Virus record (IMG/VR): IMGVR_UViG_3300037487_000323
Location: 1-64,000 of that record
Reading direction: 5' to 3' (one strand)
Source: a virus
Length of the DNA: 64,000 nt
This document shows, piece after piece, positions 31,467 through 42,093 of this stretch (the first letter of the stretch is position 1; the number at the start of each line of letters is the position of its first letter). The notes under the pieces were generated by a model. It was not told the origin of the DNA, did no database searches, and saw only the letters and a program-made list of their open reading frames with translations. The position numbers and the translations under genes are program-made.

Positions 31467-34400
31467 TTACCTCGGATAAAACGTATCTCTGTTTAACCTG
31501 CGCACCTCAGATAAAATATTTTTTTCCTGTTGGTCTAAGCTCCTTAACCGCTCTGCTTTTCGTCTAGCACTAAGGGTTTCATCTGCATGTGTACGAGTTA
31601 CTTCTTTTCTAACTTTACCTAAAGATTTTTCTATAGAAGTTATAGCCCCTTGTGCCTGCATCATAGGTAAATGTTTAACCCTATAGTCTTCTGCATGTGC
31701 TGGGTCTGTAATTAGCATTCGTTTATAGGTTCCATATACGCCCTCAACGCCTTCCTTCCAGTTAGCTAATATCTCTCTTAAAGCACTTTGTTTTTTCTCA
31801 GATAAAAATTTACCTGCTCCGGGAACTAGCCGTACATTTTCTTTAGTAGTTCTTTCAGCATGTTGGTTCCCACCAAAGTATTTCTCTTTAGCAAGATCAG
31901 TTGTAGATAATATAAAAGTACCTAGAAACCCTGAATAGCCTTTAACTAGGTAGTCAAACCTAATACCTGAAAGTCCTAAGTGTTCTCCTACCCATTTTCC
32001 AAGGTTTGATGTTGTATCAGGATTATATTGTTGTGCAGCATCTAAGGGTAAAAGCTCAGAACCTAAAATAGGTTTTCCTGTAAGGGAGTTTTTATCAGTT
32101 ATTACATCATACAAAGGTTTAATAGCATTTATATTTAAAGGGTTAAAGTTACCTAATGAGGCAATAACAGCGGCTTGAATAGCTATCTTTGTATCTCTAG
32201 GAGTATTTGAATTTTCTTTTACTAGAGAGTCATATATGTACCTAGTAATTACTATAGGCAGAGTATTTATACTAGGACGAATAGGTAATGCTACATCTGA
32301 CTTAGTACCAAAGATATATAGTTTAGTATCTTTGTCTTTATTAGAGATATCATCATCGTCATCAGTACCTGCTAACATATTATATAGAAGACTAAAAGCA
32401 GCAAACTGAACCCCTGTACTAACTAAGGTAGCTAAAGCTCTTTTTCTTTCTATAGGTGCAATACCCGTTCCATTTAAAGTCCTCAGTGCAATATTAGTTA
32501 CTTGGAGGTATGCACCAAAAAAGGCCACACTCTGTCTAGCTGCAGTTATACCTGCACTAGCTCCCTTCCTTCTAAAGTTGATAATCTCAAAAGCTCTTTC
32601 TGAAGCAAGACGTTCATTCTTTGTCTCCGCCATAGTACGTGCATATACAGCTTGTCTAATAGCGTTATCCCCTATAGAAGAGAAATGTGCTAAGTTATAT
32701 CTAAGCCGACTCCACCACCCAGATTTAGTATCTGATATAGGTGCTTCCCAGTATGTAGCTTCTTTGTCCCCTGATTGAGATATAAACTCTTCCCCTGCTG
32801 CACCGATTGCTTTTAGGGCAGTTCTAGCTTTAGTTTCAGGAATGTACCTAGAAACCGCTTTAGGAGTAAAAAACCCTTCCCTAGCAAACGTCAACGCAAA
32901 CTCTTTAGTTACATAGGGGATCAGTGCCACTGGGTTTCTTAAGTTTGACGTTACCATAGCATCTATAGTGTCATCGTGTAATTGAGCTAGAGTAAACAAA
33001 GGATCGAGTACAATGGTAGCTCTTAAAAACTTAGACACAGGAGCAAAAACCATTTTTATAATAGCAGATTTAACGGTTTCGCCCCCTTTAAAAGCAGGGA
33101 TAAATAAAGGGTCTTTAAGGTTATAAAACTCTTTAATCCCTGAACGATATATAGGAATTACATTAAGGCCGTCTTTACCACTAGCTACTTGCTCTACTTC
33201 TCCGTTAGGTAAGAAAGCGCGAGCAGCATCAACCATCATTCTAGCTTTTTGAACTCGCATAGCCATAACACTAGTGTTAACCATAAAAGAATGGATGTTA
33301 CTTATAACATCAACTGCTCGCTCACTACCTTTAAATGCATGTAAAGCTGTACCAGTAACAACACCATGCCCTCCATTAAACATAGACTCAAAAGCTGCAT
33401 CAGGATCAACAGTCTCCATTATCCTGTTTAGAGGTACATAAGATACAAACCCCATGTAATTATTAGCTTGTGTTTTAGTAACCCTTCCTGAAGACACTAG
33501 TAAATCAACCATCTGTTTACGTATATGGTTCCATGTATCTATAGGGCCATTAGGAGCAAAGAACTCAGGAGTAGTAGTACGAGCATCACCTACAATAGCG
33601 TTTGCCTGAACTTCTGTAATACCTTGTGTTTTTGCTATTTCGGGCTTTAGCACATTATTTTTAAAGTATGATCGCGCCCGTTTCTCTGCAGGAGTTGTAT
33701 CAGGCATAGAGGCTAAATCAGCTTCATACCCCTTAACTATGTCAAATATTTCTAACATGCGTCTAGCTACCATAAGCTTATTAAAACGCTCCCGAACTTT
33801 ACCCTCTGTGTCCGTGTGTACTTTTGCTATGTCTACTAACGATTGTTTTAAAGAATCAATATTATGCTTAGAAGCTTCAATAGAGAACTTACCTATATCA
33901 TCTCTATACTTAATATACCCTATATGCGAAGCCTGTTCCGCTAAGAATAATTCATGGGCTGCTTGAGAGGACTCTACTTCTACAATAACTTTTTCAATGT
34001 CTTTCATAGAAATCCCTTGTGCTCGCATGTTCCTTCTTATCTGATTAACAAACCTAGCATTTTCCCGCATTACATAAGTCTCTATTAAATCTAAAGTCTT
34101 AGGTAAGACACTAGTCCCTTTTTCTGAAGTACCCCATATAGATTCTAATAAAGATTTCTTTGTAGGTGTTACTCTTTTAGCTTTCTCATCCTGAGTATAT
34201 TGGGCAGACTCAGCAGATTCTAAGGGTAAGGAGTAACGTATATCATCATTTTCAGCAGAAAACGCACCTGTGTTACCAGACTCAGGAGTAAATACAGTAC
34301 CTTCTAAAGAGTTCAACCAAGTATGCATAGTTTGCGTAGGTAAGAAATCTCTATTTTGTAAAAAGAATCTCTTTAATGCTTGACCTAATCTTTGGAAAAA

Positions 34401-37400
34401 CTTTTCTACTACTGACAAAGGTTTGTCTGATGTTGTAGCCCATCGAGCCACTTGATCTGCAAACCATTCTGACTTTGAACTCCAATAAGAGGTTAGTTTA
34501 TCAGAAAGCATACCTTCTGAAACTTTTGTGGCTTTTGCAGTACTACGAGCACGGAGACTATCTATGTGTTCCCTTGCAGTTTTGCCTTTAGTAGATGTTA
34601 ACCATGTTTTATAATCTGCATCAATAGCTGCTTTAACTTCAGGACTAGCAGACTCATACATAGTTTTTTCTAGCACATGCCCCATCTCGTGAGATAGTAT
34701 CTCTAAAGTATAAGAGAGTTTATTAGGGGTATAAGCTATAACATAGTCCCCGTTAGCTAGTTTTCTAGCAGACCCTTGTTCTAAATTCAACCCTTGATGT
34801 GAAGCGACAGTAGCAAAAGGGCCATGAAAGTCACTAGTTGCGGCATCCGCTAGAGTGGTAATGTATATACGTTCTGAAATCCCTAGCATCTTTTTCCATT
34901 CGTTTATTACCCCACGAATACTATCAGGTACTTGGTCAGAAAAAGCTGTAGTTTCCCCTGAGCTAAAGGGCCCATTAGGGTTAGCTTCATGTAAAGCAGT
35001 ATCTGCAGATAGCCATTCTTTTTTAGCTTTTACTAATTCCGCTTTTTCTTCTACTGAAAACAACTCCCCTGTATACCGCTCTATATCAAGACTAGTTATA
35101 GAGGTGTCAGTAGCCCCCATAAATACAGGAGCCCCACTAACCACACTACTCCCTTTTACTAAAGCCGTATTACCTTTAACATAAACTATTGTGCCCCCTT
35201 TCATCTTAGCTGCATTTTGTGCCCACTGAGGAGGGTTTTCTACTTTAGGTTTAACTATTTCTTTTTTAACTTTAACCTCTTTAACTGCAGCTGCTTTCTT
35301 AGCTTTAGCTTCAGCTCTCTTCTTAGCCGCTATTTCTCTTTTCTCTTTAGCTACCTGTTCTGCTGCTGCATGTTCTGCTGCTATTCGGTCTGCCTCTACT
35401 TTAGCTGCAGCTTTCTCTTCTTTCTTCCTAGCAGCATTTTCTTTAGCTTGAGCTTTAGCTAAATCTTTAGTTTTCTTTAAGAGTGTTTGTGCTTCTTTTT
35501 CAGCAAGTAGCTCATGTACCCTAACATCTTGTTCACCTTGTTCTGATATAATATCTTCTGGGTGGCTCTCTCTTACGCCTTTTAATTCGGCAGTGATAGC
35601 AGCATCAAGTTTACGGGCGGCTATTACCTTAGCATTTAAGTCTGCTAATGTAGGTGCTGCTTTACCTGTTATAGTAGGTTTGTTTTGTGCTTGTTCATTA
35701 AGCCTACGTATTTCTCTTGCAACGGCCCTCTTCTCCTCAGCAAGTCTTTCAATTTCAGCTTTCTTAGCTTCTATATTTGCACGTAATACATCTGCTGCTT
35801 GCTGTCTTCTCTCAACCCCAGTTAAGCCTTTCTCTTTTATAGGAGTAGCTTTAGTTGTCTTAGCACCAAACACTGTGTGAGGTATTAGCTTTGTAGGGGT
35901 TACTGGAGTAGTTAGTGTAGTCTCCCTACCTGTTTGTAAGTCTGTGTTGACCGCTTGCATAAGCTCTGTAAGAGGGGCATCATTATCGTACTTTTTAAGC
36001 TGTGCCGCAGATATTAGTCCTTGGGCAACTAAGCTCTTCATAAAAGGCCGAGCAGCCCCTTTACTACCCCCCTCTGCTAGTACACTTGCACGTTCTAGTG
36101 CGCTGTCATAAGCTGTTACTTTAGCCTCATCTATTTGTATAGGTTCGGAGGATTTTACTTCTTTTACTACTGGCGCTTTTACTTCTTCTACTGGTGCTTT
36201 TACTTCTTCTTCTACTGGCGCAACTTCAGCTTTAACCTTCTTAACTTTCGGTGCTTTTACTTCTTCTACTGGCGCAACTTCAGCTTTAACCTTCTTAACT
36301 CTTGGTGCTTTTGCCGCAGGCGTAGTAGTAGTAGTAGGCTCTACTATAGGTGCTTTTACTTCTTCTATTACTGGTGCTTTTACTGGGGGGTTAACCCTGT
36401 TCATTAAATTAGTGTGTGCTAAATCAAAATACTCATTATTAGTAAAATCCCCACTACCTAAATTACCCTCTTCAAACCAATGTTCGTATAAAGCCTTTTT
36501 TTCTTTAGCAGAAAGTAAACCACTAAACATTTTATTAAACTGTTTTTTTACTCTAGGCATAGTTTTACTCTGCCCATACATAGCGTCTTCTTCTTGTGCT
36601 TGGTGATACCCTTCTTGTAAATTAACAACAGCATTAAATAACTGGTTAGACACCTCAGCAGATTTTAGTTCTCTATCTCGTGCTTGAGCTACTACTGGCG
36701 CTTTTACTTCTTCTACTGGTGCTTTTACTTCTACTACTGGTGCTTTTACTTCTTCTACTGGTGCTTGTTCTTCAGTTGATTGCTCTTGTTCAGGAAGTCT
36801 AGCACGTAGCTCTGCTAAGTTTTTTTCAAACTGAGCAGTTTTTTTAGTATTAAGCCCTGCATACTTAGATTCATTATAGGCTTCTTCAATATTATCTAAC
36901 CCTTCTGCAGTATTGAAATCCTGATCTAGCATAGTCCTATGCAATTTACTTTCTTTACCTGACTTGCTATTAGTTCTTTTTACGCCCCATGAATCTATTA
37001 TGCCGCTCTTAGCAAGCTCTATATTTTCTAACTCTATTGCTTTTTGCTTAGCTAAAGACTCTTCACCTTTTTTAGTTAGAGTCTCACCACTCTGGTCACT
37101 TGGAGCTACTATTGCACTCCCCCCACCTACTAAAGAACCTAACATACCGCCTTTAATAGCATCATTAGGTACCCCATCAAGTAATCCTTTAGGGTTATCT
37201 GTAGCAACGTTATTCCATATTCTTTCTACTGCTGACTGGGAGGCTTCTTCAACACCTTCACCTAACATAGAAGTAAGAACCCTTCTAATAGCACCTATAT
37301 CTGCTTGTACAGGAGTCTCAAGCGCCCTTCTAAGACCTCCCACAAACAGTGTATCTGGGTCTATACCGCCTAACTTCTCAGTTAATATGCTACCGTACTT

Positions 37401-38597
37401 ACTTAATACACCTGTTGTAACACCTGCACCTATTGCAGATAGCCCTTGTTTTAAATGTAGTTTTCCTTCAGGGTCAGCATTTCTATAGTCTTCAGCTGTT
37501 TGAGCTGCAGTTAACCCACCCTCAGCAGCACCCAATGCAGTTGATGCTCCTACGCCTAAACCTTTAAGCCCTGAAGCTACTGCACCTATACCCATCATAG
37601 CAGGGAGGGTTTTTAATACTTCACCGCCAACTGCATTAGGAGCAGTCATAAGGGTTTTAAGGTGATCGGCTACCCCCTCGGCATCTTGCCATACTTTTTG
37701 TTCTGCTTTATATTCAGGTGAATACCCCTCCTCTACCTTCTTCTGCATGTTATTAACATTAAGCCCGTGCTCAGAAAGATATTTTCCAGACTCTCCTCCA
37801 GAAACTAGATCACTAAGCCCAATCGCTGCTTTTGGAATTTCTAAAACCCCCTGTCCTACAGCTTTACCTGTATCCCCAAACCCTAGTATAGATTCACCTA
37901 CACCTTGTATAAACTTACCGGGGCCATACTTAGCTTTGTAGTTTAGAGTATCTTGTTGTTCTTGAGTAAGAGCTTTATCCCCTTGCGGTTGTGTCTCTAC
38001 AGGCTGGGCAGACTGCACCTTTACAGGTTCAGGCGTAAGCCCATCTTTTGCCATTCTGTCTTCATACTCTGCTCTAAACATACTAGCTTCTTCTGGAGTA
38101 TAGCTAAGTTCAGATTTAGCACTAGAGGCTGAAGCTTCTTGAGGTTGTGGCTCTACTCCTTTAGCTTTCATCTTACCTTCATACTCAGCCCTGAACATAC
38201 GAGCTTCTTCTGGGGTATAGCCTACGTCTTCTTGTTCGTTCTTAATACCTAACTGCTTATTAAACTTTTCTATGTAGTGTTCAGTTTCTTTATAAGGAGG
38301 GATACCATTGTGTTTATCTACCGCACCCGCACCTGCATTATAAGCAGCAGCAGTTAAATCTAAGTCCCCTGAGTATTTATTAAATAAGGCTTGTAGTAAA
38401 TCTACCCCTACGCGGTCAAACTCTGCTACAGAGTTATTTTTTGCAGGTGTAATCCCATACCCCGGCTTATAGGCTGTAGCAGGCATGACCTGCATTGAAC
38501 CCCTAGCTCCTTTACTAGAGACTGCATTTTGTTTACCTGCTGACTCAATATACCTAATAGCGTCAACTGCTTCTGGGGGAATAGTATACTTAGCCAC
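31467..38597 (-). CDS. Giant polyvalent internal virion protein (transglycosylase + metallopeptidase + LPD)
   Basis: This encodes 2376 residues with a GTG start inside the upstream stop (TAGTG). Residues 1-115 are a lytic transglycosylase: AIRYIESAGKQNAVS with catalytic Glu18, then GSMQVMPATA and AAAYNAGAGAV. About 600-640 and 745-825 are (V)EEVKAP repeats, then Lys/Ala coiled coils. A zinc-peptidase motif HEMGH lies near 1303 (LEILSHEMGHVLEKTMY). The last 500 residues resemble large polyvalent protein domains (LPD38-like). It is probably packaged in the head and ejected, opening the cell wall, as T7 gp16 does. The metallopeptidase role is inferred. Confidence 0.85.
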   Translation of the reverse strand: MAKYTIPPEAVDAIRYIESAGKQNAVSSKGARGSMQVMPATAYKPGYGITPAKNNSVAEFDRVGVDLLQALFNKYSGDLDLTAAAYNAGAGAVDKHNGIPPYKETEHYIEKFNKQLGIKNEQEDVGYTPEEARMFRAEYEGKMKAKGVEPQPQEASASSAKSELSYTPEEASMFRAEYEDRMAKDGLTPEPVKVQSAQPVETQPQGDKALTQEQQDTLNYKAKYGPGKFIQGVGESILGFGDTGKAVGQGVLEIPKAAIGLSDLVSGGESGKYLSEHGLNVNNMQKKVEEGYSPEYKAEQKVWQDAEGVADHLKTLMTAPNAVGGEVLKTLPAMMGIGAVASGLKGLGVGASTALGAAEGGLTAAQTAEDYRNADPEGKLHLKQGLSAIGAGVTTGVLSKYGSILTEKLGGIDPDTLFVGGLRRALETPVQADIGAIRRVLTSMLGEGVEEASQSAVERIWNNVATDNPKGLLDGVPNDAIKGGMLGSLVGGGSAIVAPSDQSGETLTKKGEESLAKQKAIELENIELAKSGIIDSWGVKRTNSKSGKESKLHRTMLDQDFNTAEGLDNIEEAYNESKYAGLNTKKTAQFEKNLAELRARLPEQEQSTEEQAPVEEVKAPVVEVKAPVEEVKAPVVAQARDRELKSAEVSNQLFNAVVNLQEGYHQAQEEDAMYGQSKTMPRVKKQFNKMFSGLLSAKEKKALYEHWFEEGNLGSGDFTNNEYFDLAHTNLMNRVNPPVKAPVIEEVKAPIVEPTTTTTPAAKAPRVKKVKAEVAPVEEVKAPKVKKVKAEVAPVEEEVKAPVEEVKAPVVKEVKSSEPIQIDEAKVTAYDSALERASVLAEGGSKGAARPFMKSLVAQGLISAAQLKKYDNDAPLTELMQAVNTDLQTGRETTLTTPVTPTKLIPHTVFGAKTTKATPIKEKGLTGVERRQQAADVLRANIEAKKAEIERLAEEKRAVAREIRRLNEQAQNKPTITGKAAPTLADLNAKVIAARKLDAAITAELKGVRESHPEDIISEQGEQDVRVHELLAEKEAQTLLKKTKDLAKAQAKENAARKKEEKAAAKVEADRIAAEHAAAEQVAKEKREIAAKKRAEAKAKKAAAVKEVKVKKEIVKPKVENPPQWAQNAAKMKGGTIVYVKGNTALVKGSSVVSGAPVFMGATDTSITSLDIERYTGELFSVEEKAELVKAKKEWLSADTALHEANPNGPFSSGETTAFSDQVPDSIRGVINEWKKMLGISERIYITTLADAATSDFHGPFATVASHQGLNLEQGSARKLANGDYVIAYTPNKLSYTLEILSHEMGHVLEKTMYESASPEVKAAIDADYKTWLTSTKGKTAREHIDSLRARSTAKATKVSEGMLSDKLTSYWSSKSEWFADQVARWATTSDKPLSVVEKFFQRLGQALKRFFLQNRDFLPTQTMHTWLNSLEGTVFTPESGNTGAFSAENDDIRYSLPLESAESAQYTQDEKAKRVTPTKKSLLESIWGTSEKGTSVLPKTLDLIETYVMRENARFVNQIRRNMRAQGISMKDIEKVIVEVESSQAAHELFLAEQASHIGYIKYRDDIGKFSIEASKHNIDSLKQSLVDIAKVHTDTEGKVRERFNKLMVARRMLEIFDIVKGYEADLASMPDTTPAEKRARSYFKNNVLKPEIAKTQGITEVQANAIVGDARTTTPEFFAPNGPIDTWNHIRKQMVDLLVSSGRVTKTQANNYMGFVSYVPLNRIMETVDPDAAFESMFNGGHGVVTGTALHAFKGSERAVDVISNIHSFMVNTSVMAMRVQKARMMVDAARAFLPNGEVEQVASGKDGLNVIPIYRSGIKEFYNLKDPLFIPAFKGGETVKSAIIKMVFAPVSKFLRATIVLDPLFTLAQLHDDTIDAMVTSNLRNPVALIPYVTKEFALTFAREGFFTPKAVSRYIPETKARTALKAIGAAGEEFISQSGDKEATYWEAPISDTKSGWWSRLRYNLAHFSSIGDNAIRQAVYARTMAETKNERLASERAFEIINFRRKGASAGITAARQSVAFFGAYLQVTNIALRTLNGTGIAPIERKRALATLVSTGVQFAAFSLLYNMLAGTDDDDDISNKDKDTKLYIFGTKSDVALPIRPSINTLPIVITRYIYDSLVKENSNTPRDTKIAIQAAVIASLGNFNPLNINAIKPLYDVITDKNSLTGKPILGSELLPLDAAQQYNPDTTSNLGKWVGEHLGLSGIRFDYLVKGYSGFLGTFILSTTDLAKEKYFGGNQHAERTTKENVRLVPGAGKFLSEKKQSALREILANWKEGVEGVYGTYKRMLITDPAHAEDYRVKHLPMMQAQGAITSIEKSLGKVRKEVTRTHADETLSARRKAERLRSLDQQEKNILSEVRRLNRDTFYPR

Positions 38598-41500
38598 TAT
38601 TGAACCCTCCCAGTAACTTCTTCCTCTTCCTCTTCCTCTTCAGGGGGGGTAAGCCCGTGATCCTTATAATATTGCAGCCGCTTGCTATTTAATATTTGTT
38701 GGGGTGTTTGTGTTGCAGCAGGTTTAGCAGGTTTAGCAGGTTTAGCTGCTGACTCCTCAGCTGTTTCATAAGCAAACCCCTCTTTATCTGCCATGCGCTT
38801 TACCGCCTGTATCGCTACGTTATACGCCTTACTATATTGTAGTTTTTGTTCGGGAGTACCTTCATTGGGAAAGGGAGTACTCAACAATTTCTGTGCGTCT
38901 GCTAGTGTCTTACGCTCTGCCTCAGACCTCTTAGCATTACTATTTGATAAAGTTGTAGCTAGATCAGAAGCAGATGCAATCTGAGCTTTTGTGATCTCTG
39001 TAAGATTACCTTGGGTTGCAATTCTTTCTTTTGATTGGGTGTCAGTATCTTGTAAATTTTGTTTAGCCCCAATATCCTGAGCTTGCATAGATGCACCCAT
39101 ACCATACTTAATAAACATATCGGTGTTATGTTGCGCAATATCTGCAGCTCGTTCTCTTCGGCGAGTACCTTCTTTAGTGTCCCCTTTCTGCTCAGCTAAC
39201 TCAGACAACCGAAGTTCTGCTATGGACTGATTGACCGTTTTCATCATAGCCTTTTGGTCTTTTTTGTCTGCCTCTAAAGAAGGAATAATATCCTTCATAG
39301 CTTTCATACCTGCTACTAGAGGTTCCCCCGCTGTTGTACCCCAGTTAGAAAAGAACTCTGCTGCACGGAACCCAAACTGCCGTCTTTTTTCATCAGGAGC
39401 ATTAGCCCTTTCATCCATTAACTCTTTCATTCGTGTTGCTCTAATTTCAGCAGCTTCGGCATCAGTACCTTTATTTTCTTCTTTATTTTGCGCAGCATAG
39501 TCTACAGGAGCTGTTTTTTGCCCTGCAGTGACATCTGTTAAAAACTTAAGGGGGGTAACATCTGCATCTGTGTTAATGGGCCCTATACCTGCTTCTTTAG
39601 AAGGCAGCGGTTGAAAAGTCCCTGCTGGAGGCACTGGTAGCGGAGCAATAACTGGCACAGTTTCAGCACTCGCAATACCTCCTTGAGAACCTGCTTTACT
39701 AACTGCTAATTTTTGTTCCGCTACCGCATCTGCAGCAGCTTGCTTCCTCTCCTCTTTTTCTTTCTGTTTAGGGCTGTAAGACACATGGCTACCGTTTTCT
39801 CCAGAAAAAGCAACAATCCCACCCTTAGCGTAATTAGACCGCATAACCTCTTTAGCAATCTTGGTCATTTCAGGGCTTTCGTTTGCCTTGATAATTGATA
39901 TTAAGCGGGGGTTGTCTAAGTCTTCTAACTTATTACGCATACTCTCTTCAACATCACCGCCAACCTTGTAGCCAACGACACCACCATTAGCGTAACCACG
40001 ATCTTCAATCACACCACCATTAGCCTTTAATGCTCCGTATAGGGAACCAACTGTACCAAGTGCGCCTATTGCTTGATTTACCCCACTTGCTTGCGCATTT
40101 CGAGTTTCTTGCGCCCGTCCGCCTGTACTTACACCATGTAATATATCGGACATGATACCCAACTTGTTTAACTCATTAGACTCTCTATTTGCATAATCAA
40201 GCATACCTTGATCCAATATTGATTGCTCTCTGGAACGTGCTTGACCGCCTATATCGGCTTGTGTGTTAATAATACTTTGTTGTGCGGCTAGCTCTTGAGC
40301 ACCAAGATTACCCAGTGCAGTACCTGCACTGACACCACCCATGTAGCCAGCTTGAGCGCCTTGGACACCTTGAAGTGCTGTGTTAATACCTGCAAGGTTT
40401 TGTTGGTTACCTTGAAGAGCTTGAGCATTACCCGCAAGTGCTTGTTGATTACCTTGTAACACCATGTTAGAAGCAGCGGTTTGTGCACCAACACCCTGAA
40501 TAGCAGCTTGTTGTCCTTGAATACCTGTTTGAGCACCTTGTAACACCATGTTAGAAGCTGCGGTTTGTGCGCCAACACCCTGAATACCTGCTTGTGCGCC
40601 TTGAATACCCGCTTGAGATGCATTAACACCTGCGCCAAGACCTTGTATGCCCAAGTTAGCACCAAATTGTTGTTGGCCTCGACCTTCAGTAAAAGCGTCT
40701 TGTAACCCTTTTGCTTGAATACCGCTTATTTCTGTGTTTCTATTGCGCTCATTCTCAGCAGCCATAAGAGCTTCACGGCTTCCACCAAACGCATTGGCTT
40801 TAGTGGCCTGACCCATTTGTTGAGCACCAGTAATATCGTACTGCCTGTTAGTCGCACCGATTTGTTGGTTAACTACGTTTTGCATATAAGGGGACATATA
40901 CGCAGCACTTGTTCCGGGATCAGTTATTTGCTTAGCAAAATTGGCTTGAGCATTATAGCCTTGTCCAGCCATACCTGCAGCCGATGAGCCAAATCTTGCT
41001 CCTTGTGCGCCATACTGCCCAGCTTGATTTATTTGGGCACCACCTTGAGTAGCAGCATTAGCAGCCCCCTGCGCCCCAATATTAGATGCGTTTGAACCAT
41101 ACTGCCCAGCTTGATCTATTTGGGCACCACCTTGAGTAGCAGCATTAGCAGCCCCCTGCGCCCCAATATTAGCACCTTGCGCGCCAATAGCTTGTCCTTG
41201 CGCGCCAATAGCGGCACCTTGCGCGCCATACCCTAGCGCTGTTTCCCCGGTCCGAAATAGGTTTTGACCCGAATCAGTAGTTAATACTTGTGCGTTATGA
41301 AAATCTTCATTGGTAGTTAAGTTTTGTGCTGAGTTATATGCTTGTACTTGCATGGGACTCCACCCAGCAACACCTTTAGAGGGATCGTAGCTTCCCGCTA
41401 TTTCTTTACCATTAGCATCGTACTTTGAACCGTAGGGGTTATACGCCTTTACACCCGTAACTTCGTTTGTAGGTTCTCCTGTTTCAGGGTCTATCGCATA

Positions 41501-41674
41501 GTCGTATAAGGATTTTTCAATTCCTTTTAACATCGTATCGTAGTATGGCTTTAACTCTTCAGGTATGGTTGCTTGAGTTACTGTGGATGTTGATTGCCCA
41601 CTGTCTTTATAAAACTTAGGGCCTTGTATAAGGTATAAAAATGTTTTGCGAAGACTACTTACTTTAAAGATCAT
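38597..41674 (-). CDS. Large Gln/Gly/Ala-rich internal virion (ejection) protein
   Basis: This encodes 1025 residues from ATG 41674, which overlaps the previous stop (ATGA); a longer frame from 41728 is disfavoured. Residues about 140-480 are low-complexity repeats of the type IGAQGAxxAATQGGAQI and AGIQGVGAQTAASNM, likely helical bundles. The middle (about 540-620) has Gly-rich turns (NGGVIEDRGYANGGVVGYKV). The C-terminus is charged and coiled. It is probably an ejected channel or core protein like T7 gp15 or P22 gp16/gp20. No enzymatic motif. Confidence 0.7.
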   Translation of the reverse strand: MIFKVSSLRKTFLYLIQGPKFYKDSGQSTSTVTQATIPEELKPYYDTMLKGIEKSLYDYAIDPETGEPTNEVTGVKAYNPYGSKYDANGKEIAGSYDPSKGVAGWSPMQVQAYNSAQNLTTNEDFHNAQVLTTDSGQNLFRTGETALGYGAQGAAIGAQGQAIGAQGANIGAQGAANAATQGGAQIDQAGQYGSNASNIGAQGAANAATQGGAQINQAGQYGAQGARFGSSAAGMAGQGYNAQANFAKQITDPGTSAAYMSPYMQNVVNQQIGATNRQYDITGAQQMGQATKANAFGGSREALMAAENERNRNTEISGIQAKGLQDAFTEGRGQQQFGANLGIQGLGAGVNASQAGIQGAQAGIQGVGAQTAASNMVLQGAQTGIQGQQAAIQGVGAQTAASNMVLQGNQQALAGNAQALQGNQQNLAGINTALQGVQGAQAGYMGGVSAGTALGNLGAQELAAQQSIINTQADIGGQARSREQSILDQGMLDYANRESNELNKLGIMSDILHGVSTGGRAQETRNAQASGVNQAIGALGTVGSLYGALKANGGVIEDRGYANGGVVGYKVGGDVEESMRNKLEDLDNPRLISIIKANESPEMTKIAKEVMRSNYAKGGIVAFSGENGSHVSYSPKQKEKEERKQAAADAVAEQKLAVSKAGSQGGIASAETVPVIAPLPVPPAGTFQPLPSKEAGIGPINTDADVTPLKFLTDVTAGQKTAPVDYAAQNKEENKGTDAEAAEIRATRMKELMDERANAPDEKRRQFGFRAAEFFSNWGTTAGEPLVAGMKAMKDIIPSLEADKKDQKAMMKTVNQSIAELRLSELAEQKGDTKEGTRRRERAADIAQHNTDMFIKYGMGASMQAQDIGAKQNLQDTDTQSKERIATQGNLTEITKAQIASASDLATTLSNSNAKRSEAERKTLADAQKLLSTPFPNEGTPEQKLQYSKAYNVAIQAVKRMADKEGFAYETAEESAAKPAKPAKPAATQTPQQILNSKRLQYYKDHGLTPPEEEEEEEEVTGRVQ

Positions 41675-42093
41675 ACATTTAACTCCATAACAATATGTGC
41701 GGGGGTGTACCCTAATTTTTGTTTCCATAGCCTAGCTACAGATTCTTTAGCGTACCCTTGAATTTTTGTACCACCCATTGCGCGAACCCAGTTCACAAAC
41801 TCTTGGTGGGCTTCTTTTGAAGAAATAAGTTTCCCCCCTATTGCAACCACAAGTGCTATCCTTGAGTGCGGAGAATTTATCCAGCGTAAACTTATAGCCC
41901 CGTGAATTACACCCTCATCGTCACTAACTACAACAAGGGTATATTCGCCCCTAATAATATAGTCTTTTATGTTGTCAATAGAATACTGCTCACCTAAAGA
42001 GCTATTTTCAAACACAGCTTCAAACCAAGGTTTAACCAACGGCCAAACATGGTGTATGTGTTTAGGGTCTACGTGCTGGACTTTCAGTTTCAT
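41671..42093 (-). CDS. GNAT-fold-like small virion protein
   Basis: This encodes 140 residues. IHHVWPLVKPWFEAVFENSS, a central YTLVVVSDDEGVIHGAISLR and the C-terminal SVARLWKQKLGYTP resemble a degenerate acetyltransferase fold, seen in phages next to internal virion genes (compare T7 gp13). The acetyl-CoA loop (Q/RxxGxG/A) is not evident, so catalysis is doubtful. It overlaps both neighbours by ATGA. Confidence 0.6.
   Translation of the reverse strand: MKLKVQHVDPKHIHHVWPLVKPWFEAVFENSSLGEQYSIDNIKDYIIRGEYTLVVVSDDEGVIHGAISLRWINSPHSRIALVVAIGGKLISSKEAHQEFVNWVRAMGGTKIQGYAKESVARLWKQKLGYTPAHIVMELNV

Noticed and set aside
35217-36407. Plus-strand ORFs rich in Phe, Tyr and Ser within the giant virion gene
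   Set aside because: They are antisense shadows of Lys/Ala coiled coils and the EEVKAP repeats.
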